This document shows positions 1 to 5,690 of a stretch of DNA of 27,459 nucleotides, piece by piece. The notes under the pieces were generated by a model. It was not told the DNA's origin, did not search any database, and worked only from the letters and a program-made list of their open reading frames with translations. The stretch comes from DASUPK01 sp033856335 (GTDB lineage Bacteria > Actinomycetota > Thermoleophilia > Solirubrobacterales > 70-9). The stretch lies in the NCBI GenBank assembly GCA_033856335.1, contig JAWVFG010000191.1:1-27459 (forward strand), read 5' to 3'. Numbering within the stretch: the stretch's first letter is position 1; each line of letters begins with the position of its first letter. A program made the position numbers and the translations under genes.

Positions 1-21
1 GCCGCCGCAGGCGGCGTTGAC

Positions 22-118
22 GGCCAGGTCCTGCGCAATGTCGGCCTGCGAACCAGGTCAGGTCCGGAAGGAAGCAGCCTTAAGCGGTAGCCGACATGTG
101 ATGCAGGCAAGCCTGGCC
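22..118 (+). ncRNA. ffs: Signal recognition particle RNA, small bacterial (4.5S) type
   Basis: RNA scaffold of the signal recognition particle; it binds Ffh and targets nascent membrane and secreted proteins to FtsY. The conserved apical domain is plain at 55-77 (CAGGTCC-GGAA-GGAAGCAG), with the GGAA tetraloop at 66-69 and the asymmetric Ffh-binding loop. The long hairpin closes by exact pairing: 22-28 GGCCAGG with 112-118 CCTGGCC, 30-34 CCTGC with 103-107 GCAGG, and 38-45 ATGTCGGC with 90-97 GCCGACAT. There is no Alu domain, so this is the small form. SRP RNA lying just before dnaX-ybaB-recR is a familiar bacterial gene order. Exact transcript ends are not determined; a GC-rich hairpin at 1-15 may belong to the upstream gene or to the RNA's 5' end. 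Confidence 0.95.
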
Positions 119-200
119 CGAGCCAAATGCAGCGGACACGCCCGGAGGTCTCGTCTCGAGGACGGGTGCACGGTCCATTTCTTGCCAAGATGGCGATCCG

Positions 201-563
201 ATGCGCCTGATCGCCCTCGTCGTGCTCGCCGCGGCCGCCACCCTCGCGGTCGTCGGCGTGGCAAGTGCCGACCGCAAGCCGACGAGCATGGAGCGCATTC
301 AGATCGCGACGGTCGTGCACCTGCCGGCCAAGTGCGCCCGTGTCCGCGTCTCTACGCAGACCAGGAAGCCGAAATGGGGCTCGGTCTCCTTCAAGCCCGG
401 TCTCTCGGACTGCGAGCCGCTGGCCAGCAACGGCGTCACGGTGGTCAAGAAGACAGCCGGGCGGTGGCGCTTGGTCACCGCCGGCAGCAGCTTCGACTGC
501 GCGGGGCTGTACGCGAAGGTCCCTGAGGCCGTCGCCAGGGACCTCGGCATCAAATGCACCTAG
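201..563 (+). CDS. Small exported protein of unknown function
   Basis: 120 residues. The first 23 are a clear Sec signal peptide: Met-Arg-Leu, then a hydrophobic Ala/Val/Leu run ending near VASA before DRKP. The mature part (about 97 residues) has four cysteines (CARV, DCEP, DCAG, KCT), suggesting two disulfides in an extracytoplasmic protein. I recognise no family. The ATG at 201 is chosen because it gives the signal peptide directly; there is neither a good Shine-Dalgarno nor a TANNNT box at the leaderless position. The stop overlaps the stop of the convergent TfoX-like gene within a shared CTAG (560-563). Confidence 0.7.
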   Translation: MRLIALVVLAAAATLAVVGVASADRKPTSMERIQIATVVHLPAKCARVRVSTQTRKPKWGSVSFKPGLSDCEPLASNGVTVVKKTAGRWRLVTAGSSFDCAGLYAKVPEAVARDLGIKCT

Positions 564-895
564 TCCTTCGCCGGCAGCGATGCGGCGAAGTCGGCGCCCG
601 TGTCGACCCATTCGGCCAGTCCCGCGTCGTCGTCTGAGAATCGCTCTGACGAGACGAAGACCCAGCCCTTCATCACGCGGTTTCCCATCTCGGCAACCCG
701 CACGCCGTCCTCGGCCAGCGCGCGATCGACGTCCTGCGGATCGAGCCGGACCAGCAGCTCGTCCTGCCTGACGCAGACGGCCAGGTTGCCTCCGATCAGA
801 AAGCAATTGCTCCCGAACATCTTCTTCTCGCCGACGTCGGCTCGAGCCGAGATCAGCTCTCGAACGCGATCGGCGAGAGCTTCGTCGAAGGCCAC
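560..895 (-). CDS. TfoX N-terminal domain family protein
   Basis: 111 residues matching the TfoX_N fold: an opening helix (Ala-Phe-Asp-Glu, then ADRVRELI), the family-typical 'KKMFGSNCFLIGGNLAVCV' region, 'LLVRLDP', and a 'MKGWVFV' strand. TfoX/Sxy regulates competence in gamma-proteobacteria, but stand-alone TfoX_N proteins in actinobacteria have no established role, so no competence function is claimed. The start is GTG at 895, exactly six bases after TAGCCT (907-902), fitting a leaderless transcript. It diverges from dnaX across an 81-bp spacer and ends tail-to-tail with the small exported protein. Confidence 0.8.
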   Translation of the reverse strand: MAFDEALADRVRELISARADVGEKKMFGSNCFLIGGNLAVCVRQDELLVRLDPQDVDRALAEDGVRVAEMGNRVMKGWVFVSSERFSDDDAGLAEWVDTGADFAASLPAKD

Positions 896-901
896 GCCGA
901 A

Positions 902-907
902 AGGCTA
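902..907 (-). promoter_or_regulatory. Predicted -10 box, leaderless start of the TfoX_N gene
   Basis: Reading the minus strand, TAGCCT is followed by TTCGGC and then GTG. The TANNNT-N6-start spacing places the expected +1 on the G of the start codon. Confidence 0.5.
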
Positions 908-964
908 ACCCGGAGTTTCCGGAACGGCCACGCACCGGGCCCCGGGGCCGCCGAAGGTGGGGGA

Positions 965-970
965 TAGACT
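965..970 (+). promoter_or_regulatory. Predicted -10 box, leaderless start of dnaX
   Basis: TAGACT followed by CGAATC and the GTG at 977, the same TANNNT-N6-start layout as several other genes here. No convincing -35 lies 17 bp upstream. A perfect 12-bp palindrome GGCCCCGGGGCC (938-949) lies between this box and the divergent TfoX_N promoter. Confidence 0.5.
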
Positions 971-976
971 CGAATC

Positions 977-2719
977 GTGGCCGAATCTGCCTCTCTCTAT
1001 CGCCGCCACCGCCCGCAGAGCTTCGCGGAGGTGGTCGGTCAGGAGCACATCGTGCGCACCCTCTCCAACGCCGTCGAGAGGGGGCGCGTCCATCACGCCT
1101 ACCTGTTCGTCGGTTCGCGCGGAACCGGCAAGACGTCGATGGCGAAGATCCTCGCTCTCTCGCTCAACTGCGTGAACGGCCCGACGCTCACCCCGTGCGG
1201 CGAGTGCGAGTCCTGTCTGACGATCGCGGCGGGCACCTCGCTGGACGTGATCGAGATGGACGCTGCGTCCAACCGCTCGGTCGATGACATCCGGGAGCTG
1301 CGTGAACGGGTCGGCTTCGCGCCGGCTGCCGGCCGCTGGAAGGTCTACATCCTTGATGAGGCCCACATGCTCACCAAGGAAGCGTGGAACGCCTTCCTGA
1401 AGACGCTCGAGGAACCGCCGCCCAACACCGCCTTCGTCCTGGCGACGACCGAGCCACAGAAGGTGATGGCGACGATCGTCGACCGCTGCCAGCGCTTCGA
1501 CTTCCAGCGCCCCTCGCTCGAGCAGATCGCAGAAGTGGTGAGGCGGGTCGCCGTCGCGGAGTCGATCGAGATCGAGGACGGCGCGGTCGCCCTGATCTCA
1601 CGTTCGGCCACCGGCAGCTTCCGAGACGCGCTCGGAACCCTCGACCAGCTGGTTGCCTTCGGCGGCGATTCGGTCACGACCGACGAGGTTGTGGAGGTGC
1701 TCGGCGCCGCCGACGCCGAGCTGCTCTTCGATACCACCGACGCCCTGGCGTCGGGCGATGCGCGCGCGGCGCTCGAAGCCGTGGAGCGACTTTCCCGCTC
1801 GGGCCGCGATCCAGGCCAGTTCGCCCGCGACTTAATTGCCCATCTCCGGCAACTGCTGGTTGCGCGCGCGACAGGAGAGGTGCCCGAGTCCTTCACCGTC
1901 ACGGTCGCCCAGCCGGAGCGGCTCGCCGGGCAGGCGAAGGAGATCGATGACGCCAAGCTCGTGGGTGCGATCGATTCGCTCAGTGCTGCCGTTGCGGCAA
2001 TGCGCGAGGGGGATGATCCGCGGCTGACCTTGGAGGTTGCTCTGCTGAAGGTCGCAACGCCCAGTCTTGACTCGTCGCGAGAGGCTCTGTTGAGGCGGAT
2101 TGAGGCGCTTGAGGCTCGGTTGACTGGCGGCGCTCCCGGGGCTGCGTCCTCAGCAGGCAGGGCCGGCGCTGAGGACGACGTTAGGGCTCAAGAAGCAGTT
2201 GTGCCGGCCATCGGACAGCCGGAGCCTGCTGAGGCCGCACCCCCGGCCACGCCGCCGGCGGACGAAGCCCCTTCAGAGCAGGCGGAACCGGATCCCGAGG
2301 CGTCGGTGGCAACCGTTTCCGTCGAGATCGGGCGGGTCGCCGAGCTCTGGCCGGCCGTCGTGGACCACCTTCGGGACAGCGGCTCGGCGATGCTCTCCAC
2401 CTTGTTCGACGAAGCCCGGCCGCTTGGGATTGACGAGGAGCGGTCTCTACTTCGGATCGGGTTTCCGTCGTCAGCCAAGTTCAACAAGAAGAAGGCGGAG
2501 GCCACGGTCAACATTGAGCGGATGACCGAGGCGATCACCTCGATCGTGGGGCAGCGGTTGCGGCCCGCCTATGAGCTGATCGATGAGGAGAATCAGGAGG
2601 CAGGGTCGGAGGGATCGACGGAGATGACCGACGAGGAGAAGATCGATCTGATCAAGGACAATTTCGGCGCCACCGAGGTGGTCGACGACGACGACGCGCG
2701 CGAGAGCGAGGCAGGCTGA
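977..2719 (+). CDS. dnaX: DNA polymerase III subunit gamma/tau
   Basis: 580 residues; the clamp-loader ATPase that loads the beta sliding clamp and couples it to the replicative polymerase. Visible motifs are Walker A GSRGTGKTS (46-54), a zinc module of four cysteines (C65, C74, C77, C80), the Walker B DEAH box (127-130) and the VDRCQRF sensor/arginine-finger region (about 168-174). Domain III follows, then a variable Ala/Pro/Glu-rich linker (about 375-450) and a tau-like C-terminal domain. The GTG at 977 is chosen because it starts at the conserved MAESASLYRRHRP and sits six bases after TAGACT. Its stop overlaps the ybaB ATG by one base (TGATG), implying translational coupling. I see no A-rich slippery site for making a short gamma form. 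Confidence 0.96.
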   Translation: MAESASLYRRHRPQSFAEVVGQEHIVRTLSNAVERGRVHHAYLFVGSRGTGKTSMAKILALSLNCVNGPTLTPCGECESCLTIAAGTSLDVIEMDAASNRSVDDIRELRERVGFAPAAGRWKVYILDEAHMLTKEAWNAFLKTLEEPPPNTAFVLATTEPQKVMATIVDRCQRFDFQRPSLEQIAEVVRRVAVAESIEIEDGAVALISRSATGSFRDALGTLDQLVAFGGDSVTTDEVVEVLGAADAELLFDTTDALASGDARAALEAVERLSRSGRDPGQFARDLIAHLRQLLVARATGEVPESFTVTVAQPERLAGQAKEIDDAKLVGAIDSLSAAVAAMREGDDPRLTLEVALLKVATPSLDSSREALLRRIEALEARLTGGAPGAASSAGRAGAEDDVRAQEAVVPAIGQPEPAEAAPPATPPADEAPSEQAEPDPEASVATVSVEIGRVAELWPAVVDHLRDSGSAMLSTLFDEARPLGIDEERSLLRIGFPSSAKFNKKKAEATVNIERMTEAITSIVGQRLRPAYELIDEENQEAGSEGSTEMTDEEKIDLIKDNFGATEVVDDDDARESEAG

Positions 2720-3054
2720 TGCCCCAGGGACCCAACCTCAATCAGATCCTCAAGCAGGCCCAGCAGATGCAGGCCGAGATGGCCAAGGCGCAGGAGCAGC
2801 TCAAGGAGGAGACCGTTGAGGCGAGCGCCGGCGGAGGCATGGTCAAGGTGACCATGACGGGAGACATGCAGCTCCGTGAGCTCAAGATCGACCCCGAGGC
2901 GATCGACCCCGAGGATGCCGAGCTCCTCCAGGACATGGTCACCGCGGCGATCAACGAGGCGCTTCGCGCGGCCCAGGAGCTCGCCGCGAGCAGGATGGGC
3001 GGCATCGCCGGGCTCGGCGGGGGCGGCGGCCTCCCGGGTCTTCCCGGGATGTAG
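2719..3054 (+). CDS. ybaB: YbaB/EbfC family nucleoid-associated protein
   Basis: 111 residues; a small dimeric DNA-binding protein of the YbaB/EbfC family, characteristically encoded between dnaX and recR. It shows the N-terminal helix (Asn-Gln-Ile-Leu-Lys-Gln then AQQMQAEMAKAQEQL), the 'VEASAGGGMVKVTMTGD' strands, 'LKIDPEAIDPED', and a helix ending in EALRAAQEL. The C-terminus is Gly-rich (GLGGGGGLPGLPGM) and probably flexible. The ATG shares one base with the dnaX stop codon. Members bind DNA with limited sequence specificity; the exact role is unsettled. Confidence 0.93.
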   Translation: MPQGPNLNQILKQAQQMQAEMAKAQEQLKEETVEASAGGGMVKVTMTGDMQLRELKIDPEAIDPEDAELLQDMVTAAINEALRAAQELAASRMGGIAGLGGGGGLPGLPGM

Positions 3055-3069
3055 CGCCACCCGGGTCCC

Positions 3070-3075
3070 TACGCT
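3070..3075 (+). promoter_or_regulatory. Predicted -10 box, leaderless start of recR
   Basis: TACGCT, then AAGCCC, then ATG at 3082. This suggests recR has its own leaderless promoter even though it follows ybaB by only 27 bases. Confidence 0.45.
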
Positions 3076-3081
3076 AAGCCC

Positions 3082-3672
3082 ATGTACGCGGGACCGATCA
3101 GCCAGCTGATCGCGGAGCTCTCGAAGCTTCCGGGAATCGGGCAGCGCACAGCGCAGCGGCTCGCCTTCCACATCCTGCGGGCGGATGACGAGGACGCCTT
3201 CGGCCTGGCCGACGCGATCCGCGAGGTGAAGGAGAAGGTGGGGCTCTGTGAGGTCTGCTTCAACCTGGCGGAGGGGCCCCGCTGTCGCATCTGCGAGGAC
3301 GCGCGCCGTGACCAGTCCCAGATCTGCGTGGTGGAGGAGCCCGCGGACGTGATCCCCTTCGAGCGGACCGGCGAGTACCGCGGCGTCTATCACGTGCTCG
3401 GCGGCGCCCTCTCGCCGATCGACGGGATCGATCCCGAGGACCTGCGGATCGCCGAGCTGATCGACCGCGTCAACGGCGATGTGAAGGAGGTCGTGCTCGC
3501 GACCAACCCCACCACTACCGGCGAGGCCACCGCGCTTCACATCGCCGACGCGTTACGGGGCCGAACCGTTGTGACCAGGCTCGCCAGCGGCCTGCCGGTG
3601 GGAGCCGACCTGGAGCACGCAGACGAGGTGACCCTCGGCAAGGCTCTGGCGGGACGGCAGTCTCTCGGCTGA
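3082..3672 (+). CDS. recR: Recombination mediator protein RecR
   Basis: 196 residues, the usual RecR length. With RecF and RecO it loads RecA at gaps during recombinational repair. Domains in order: an N-terminal helix-hairpin-helix (LPGIGQRTAQRLAFHIL, about 16-32), a zinc finger with C56, C59, C68 and C71, a Toprim domain opening at ICVVEEPADV (about 81-90) with the conserved GVYHVLGGALSPIDG stretch, and the C-terminal Walker-B-like segment around ATNPTTTGEATA. It is the third gene of the dnaX-ybaB-recR group. Its ATG sits six bases after a TANNNT box, so transcription may be partly independent. Confidence 0.96.
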   Translation: MYAGPISQLIAELSKLPGIGQRTAQRLAFHILRADDEDAFGLADAIREVKEKVGLCEVCFNLAEGPRCRICEDARRDQSQICVVEEPADVIPFERTGEYRGVYHVLGGALSPIDGIDPEDLRIAELIDRVNGDVKEVVLATNPTTTGEATALHIADALRGRTVVTRLASGLPVGADLEHADEVTLGKALAGRQSLG

Positions 3673-3704
3673 CGGCTTCGCGATAGGCCGCCGCCACAAA
3701 TACC

Positions 3705-3745
3705 GCGGCCGGATCTACTAGGGGAACAGCGGCCGGATCTACTAG
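3705..3745. repeat. 17-bp direct repeat at the 3' end of the DUF6458-type gene
   Basis: GCGGCCGGATCTACTAG occurs at 3705-3721 and again at 3729-3745, a 24-bp period. The right copy contains the stop codon of the minus-strand gene at 3742; the left copy carries an in-frame stop eight codons further on. It looks like a small tandem duplication at the gene's 3' end. Confidence 0.8.
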
Positions 3746-3987
3746 AGGCGGCGGGTCGGGTCGTCGTAGCCGCCGCGGGGCGGCACTTCGTCCCGGTCTT
3801 TCGGGCCGCCCTGCTGAACCAGCTCGTAGAGCAGCGACAGCGCCAGGCCCGCGCCGCCGGCGATCATCAGGATCAGGCCGACGGTCTGGATGTTGATCAC
3901 GCTGCTCGAGACGTTGAGCGCGTAGCGCAGGATCGCGCCGATCGCGATCAGGAATATGGCGGTGGCGATTGTCACGGTCGCCAGCAT
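3742..3987 (-). CDS. Small two-helix membrane protein, DUF6458-like
   Basis: 81 residues. Two hydrophobic helices (about 4-22 and 33-54) are separated by 'LRYALNVSSSVINIQTVG', followed by a charged cytoplasmic-type tail ending RGGYDDPTRRL. The arrangement resembles the DUF6458 family of short actinobacterial membrane proteins, whose function is unknown; the family call comes from recall of its pattern, not a search. No TANNNT box lies at the leaderless position and no clear Shine-Dalgarno is visible. It is transcribed toward recR, and its stop lies inside a duplicated 17-bp element. Confidence 0.72.
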   Translation of the reverse strand: MLATVTIATAIFLIAIGAILRYALNVSSSVINIQTVGLILMIAGGAGLALSLLYELVQQGGPKDRDEVPPRGGYDDPTRRL

Positions 3988-4057
3988 ACCCGCGGCCCTG
4001 GGCGCCCCCCTGCACTAGGAGTACCCTCGGAAGTATTGGGTAGACCAACCGATTCGG

Positions 4058-4087
4058 CTACTCAACGACAAAGCGACTACTCGACGG
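4058..4087. repeat. Paired 11-bp direct repeat upstream of the glycoside hydrolase
   Basis: CTACTCAACGA (4058-4068) and CTACTCGACGG (4077-4087) match at 9 of 11 positions with a 19-bp period, close to two helical turns. They lie just before the candidate ATG at 4093. This could be a regulator site; no regulator is identified. Confidence 0.3.
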
Positions 4088-4092
4088 AGGCC

Positions 4093-4280
4093 ATGGCGCA
4101 CGGGCGCAGCCGACGGCGGAGAAGGAGCAGGCTCGAATCCATTCGAGCGTCCCAAACGGGTCAAGAGCCGCGTATCTCTGTGTCATCGCGGCGCTCGCCC
4201 TGACATTTCTCACCAGCTCGTCCTCGGCGGCCGCGGCCGCACCGCCGGCGCGTGGCTTTTCGCTGCATCCGAACTGGTGG
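4093..4280 (+). other. 5' part of the glycoside hydrolase gene: signal peptide without a canonical in-frame start
   Basis: The hydrolase frame is open from the TAG at 4041 to the ATG at 4281 and encodes an unmistakable signal peptide (AAYLCVIAALALTFLTSSSS, then AAAAAPPARGFSLHP), yet contains no ATG, GTG or TTG. The ATG at 4093 opens a different frame that gives a strongly basic N-region (MAHGRSRRRRRSRLES) and stops at 4201. Joining the two by one missing base somewhere around 4140-4170 would make a normal basic-plus-hydrophobic leader. Alternatively, AAGGAG (4122-4127) lies nine bases before an in-frame ATC at 4137, a possible rare start. Confidence 0.6.
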
Positions 4281-5690
4281 ATGCTTCCGCCAACCGGCGC
4301 GACTGACGCCGAGCTGACCCAGGAGATCGAGGCCGCCCACTCAATCGGCGCCGATGTCGTTCGAGTCCCTCTTCCCTGGAACCAGCTGGAACCCGCGGCC
4401 GCGGGGCAGTGGAATGGATCGGTTGCAGCGCGAGTCGACGGAATCATGGCCACCCTGGCCGCGAATCAGATGAAGGCGCTCGTGATGGTGATCAACACCC
4501 CGTGCTGGGCGAGCGCCGATCCCACCGTCTGCGTCCCGTTCAACCCGCTGTATTCACTGGCGTCGCCAGCCGATCCCAACGACTTCGGAGGGGCGATCGG
4601 CAGGATCGTCGACCGCTGGGGCGCCCAGATGGCCGCCGTCGAGGTCTGGAACGAGCCGAACAACCCGGACTTCTTCCATGGCACGCCGGCTGACTACGCG
4701 GCGATGGTTCGGGCCGCGGCCTCGGCTCTCGACAGCCGCACGTGGAACGGTCAACTGGTGGCAGGGGCTCTGGGGATGAACGCCACTCCGAGCGGCCTCG
4801 ATTGGCTCAAGCAGCTGTATGCGGCCGGTATGACCGGCGAGGACGCGATCTCGATCCATCCGTACGACGTCTACTACGACTCCTCTGGCATCCACTTCGG
4901 GGACCCGCTCCGACCTGACTCGCTGTTCGCCCAGCACATAGACGGGGTGCGCGCCCTGATGCGGGCAAACGGCGACGCCTCGAAGGGGATCTGGCTAACG
5001 GAGTTCGGCGCTGCCGTGTGCCCCGCGACTCCGACCTGCGTGTCGGAATCCACGCAGTCAGACTGGCTGGTCGGCATGTTCGCCGCCGCCGAACGCCGGC
5101 CCTTCATCCTCGGTTCACTGGCCTACAGCCTGCGGGATCCGCAGGCCCGGGCGCCCAGCATGGATTACCACTTCGGGGTCCTTCGCAATGACTTCAGCGA
5201 GCGTCCCTCTGCGGGAGCTCTGCGGAGCACGTTCACCACGCCCCCGGTCGCGACCGACGGCAGTCCGCGCACACTCGCCGTGAGGAAGGCGGGGAGCGGC
5301 ACGGTCACGGGAACCCCGGGCGCGATCATCGACTGCGGGTCCGCGTGCAGCGCCACCGTGGACGATGGCAGCGAATTCACGCTCACCGAGACTCCGTCCA
5401 CGGACTACCGGTTCGCCAGATGGTCGGGGTGTTCACCGGTCTCCGCGGACAGCTGTGTCGTGAAGATCAGCGGTGACGCGAACGTGAAGGCGACATTCAC
5501 GTCGACCAAGTTCGCGCCCCCGCCTCCGCCGGCTGGCTCCAAGATCGTCCCATCATCACCGCCGGCGAGCACCGCGCCTCCGCACACCAAGAAGAAGTGC
5601 AAGAAGAAGAGAAAGCGTCGCCGGTGTCACCGCCGCGCTAGGCCCTCCCCGGCGTCTCAGCGGCTCGGGGCTCCGGGCTCTTCTCGCTGA
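4281..5690 (+). CDS. Exported glycoside hydrolase (clan GH-A, cellulase-like) with a beta-repeat domain and basic tail
   Basis: 469 residues from the first in-frame ATG; the real protein almost certainly starts further upstream (see 4093-4280), because residue 1 here lies inside the mature domain. The catalytic barrel shows clan GH-A landmarks: VWNEPN with the presumed acid/base Glu (codon 4653-4655) and WLTEFGA with the presumed nucleophile Glu (codon 5001-5003). Substrate cannot be told from sequence. A 'GSGTVTGTPGAIIDCGSACSA...WSGC' module follows (about residues 330-405), of the divergent InlB-B/bacterial-repeat type common on actinobacterial surface proteins. A Pro-rich linker leads to a Lys/Arg/Cys tail (HTKKKCKKKRKRRRCHRRA). 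The last 53 bases overlap the convergent MMPL gene. Confidence 0.82.
   Translation: MLPPTGATDAELTQEIEAAHSIGADVVRVPLPWNQLEPAAAGQWNGSVAARVDGIMATLAANQMKALVMVINTPCWASADPTVCVPFNPLYSLASPADPNDFGGAIGRIVDRWGAQMAAVEVWNEPNNPDFFHGTPADYAAMVRAAASALDSRTWNGQLVAGALGMNATPSGLDWLKQLYAAGMTGEDAISIHPYDVYYDSSGIHFGDPLRPDSLFAQHIDGVRALMRANGDASKGIWLTEFGAAVCPATPTCVSESTQSDWLVGMFAAAERRPFILGSLAYSLRDPQARAPSMDYHFGVLRNDFSERPSAGALRSTFTTPPVATDGSPRTLAVRKAGSGTVTGTPGAIIDCGSACSATVDDGSEFTLTETPSTDYRFARWSGCSPVSADSCVVKISGDANVKATFTSTKFAPPPPPAGSKIVPSSPPASTAPPHTKKKCKKKRKRRRCHRRARPSPASQRLGAPGSSR

Noticed and set aside
1..15. GCCGCC-GCA-GGCGGC hairpin at the window edge
   Set aside because: It could be a terminator of an upstream gene or part of the SRP transcript, but with no upstream sequence it cannot be assigned.
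977..2719. Programmed frameshift in dnaX producing a gamma form
   Set aside because: No A-rich slippery run with downstream stem was found; the only A-rich patch (near 2480, AACAAGAAGAAG) is not a known slippery site.
3515..4048. 177-codon minus-strand frame over recR's end and the DUF6458-like gene
   Set aside because: It reads through both genes in another frame with Arg/Pro-rich, motif-free sequence; the 81-residue membrane protein is the convincing product.
4150..4158. CCCAAAC, a -1 slippery-heptamer look-alike in the hydrolase 5' region
   Set aside because: Reading from ATG 4093 the codons are TCC CAA ACG, so the heptamer is not in the register (C CCA AAC) needed for -1 slippage. A missing base or a rare start explains the frame change more simply.
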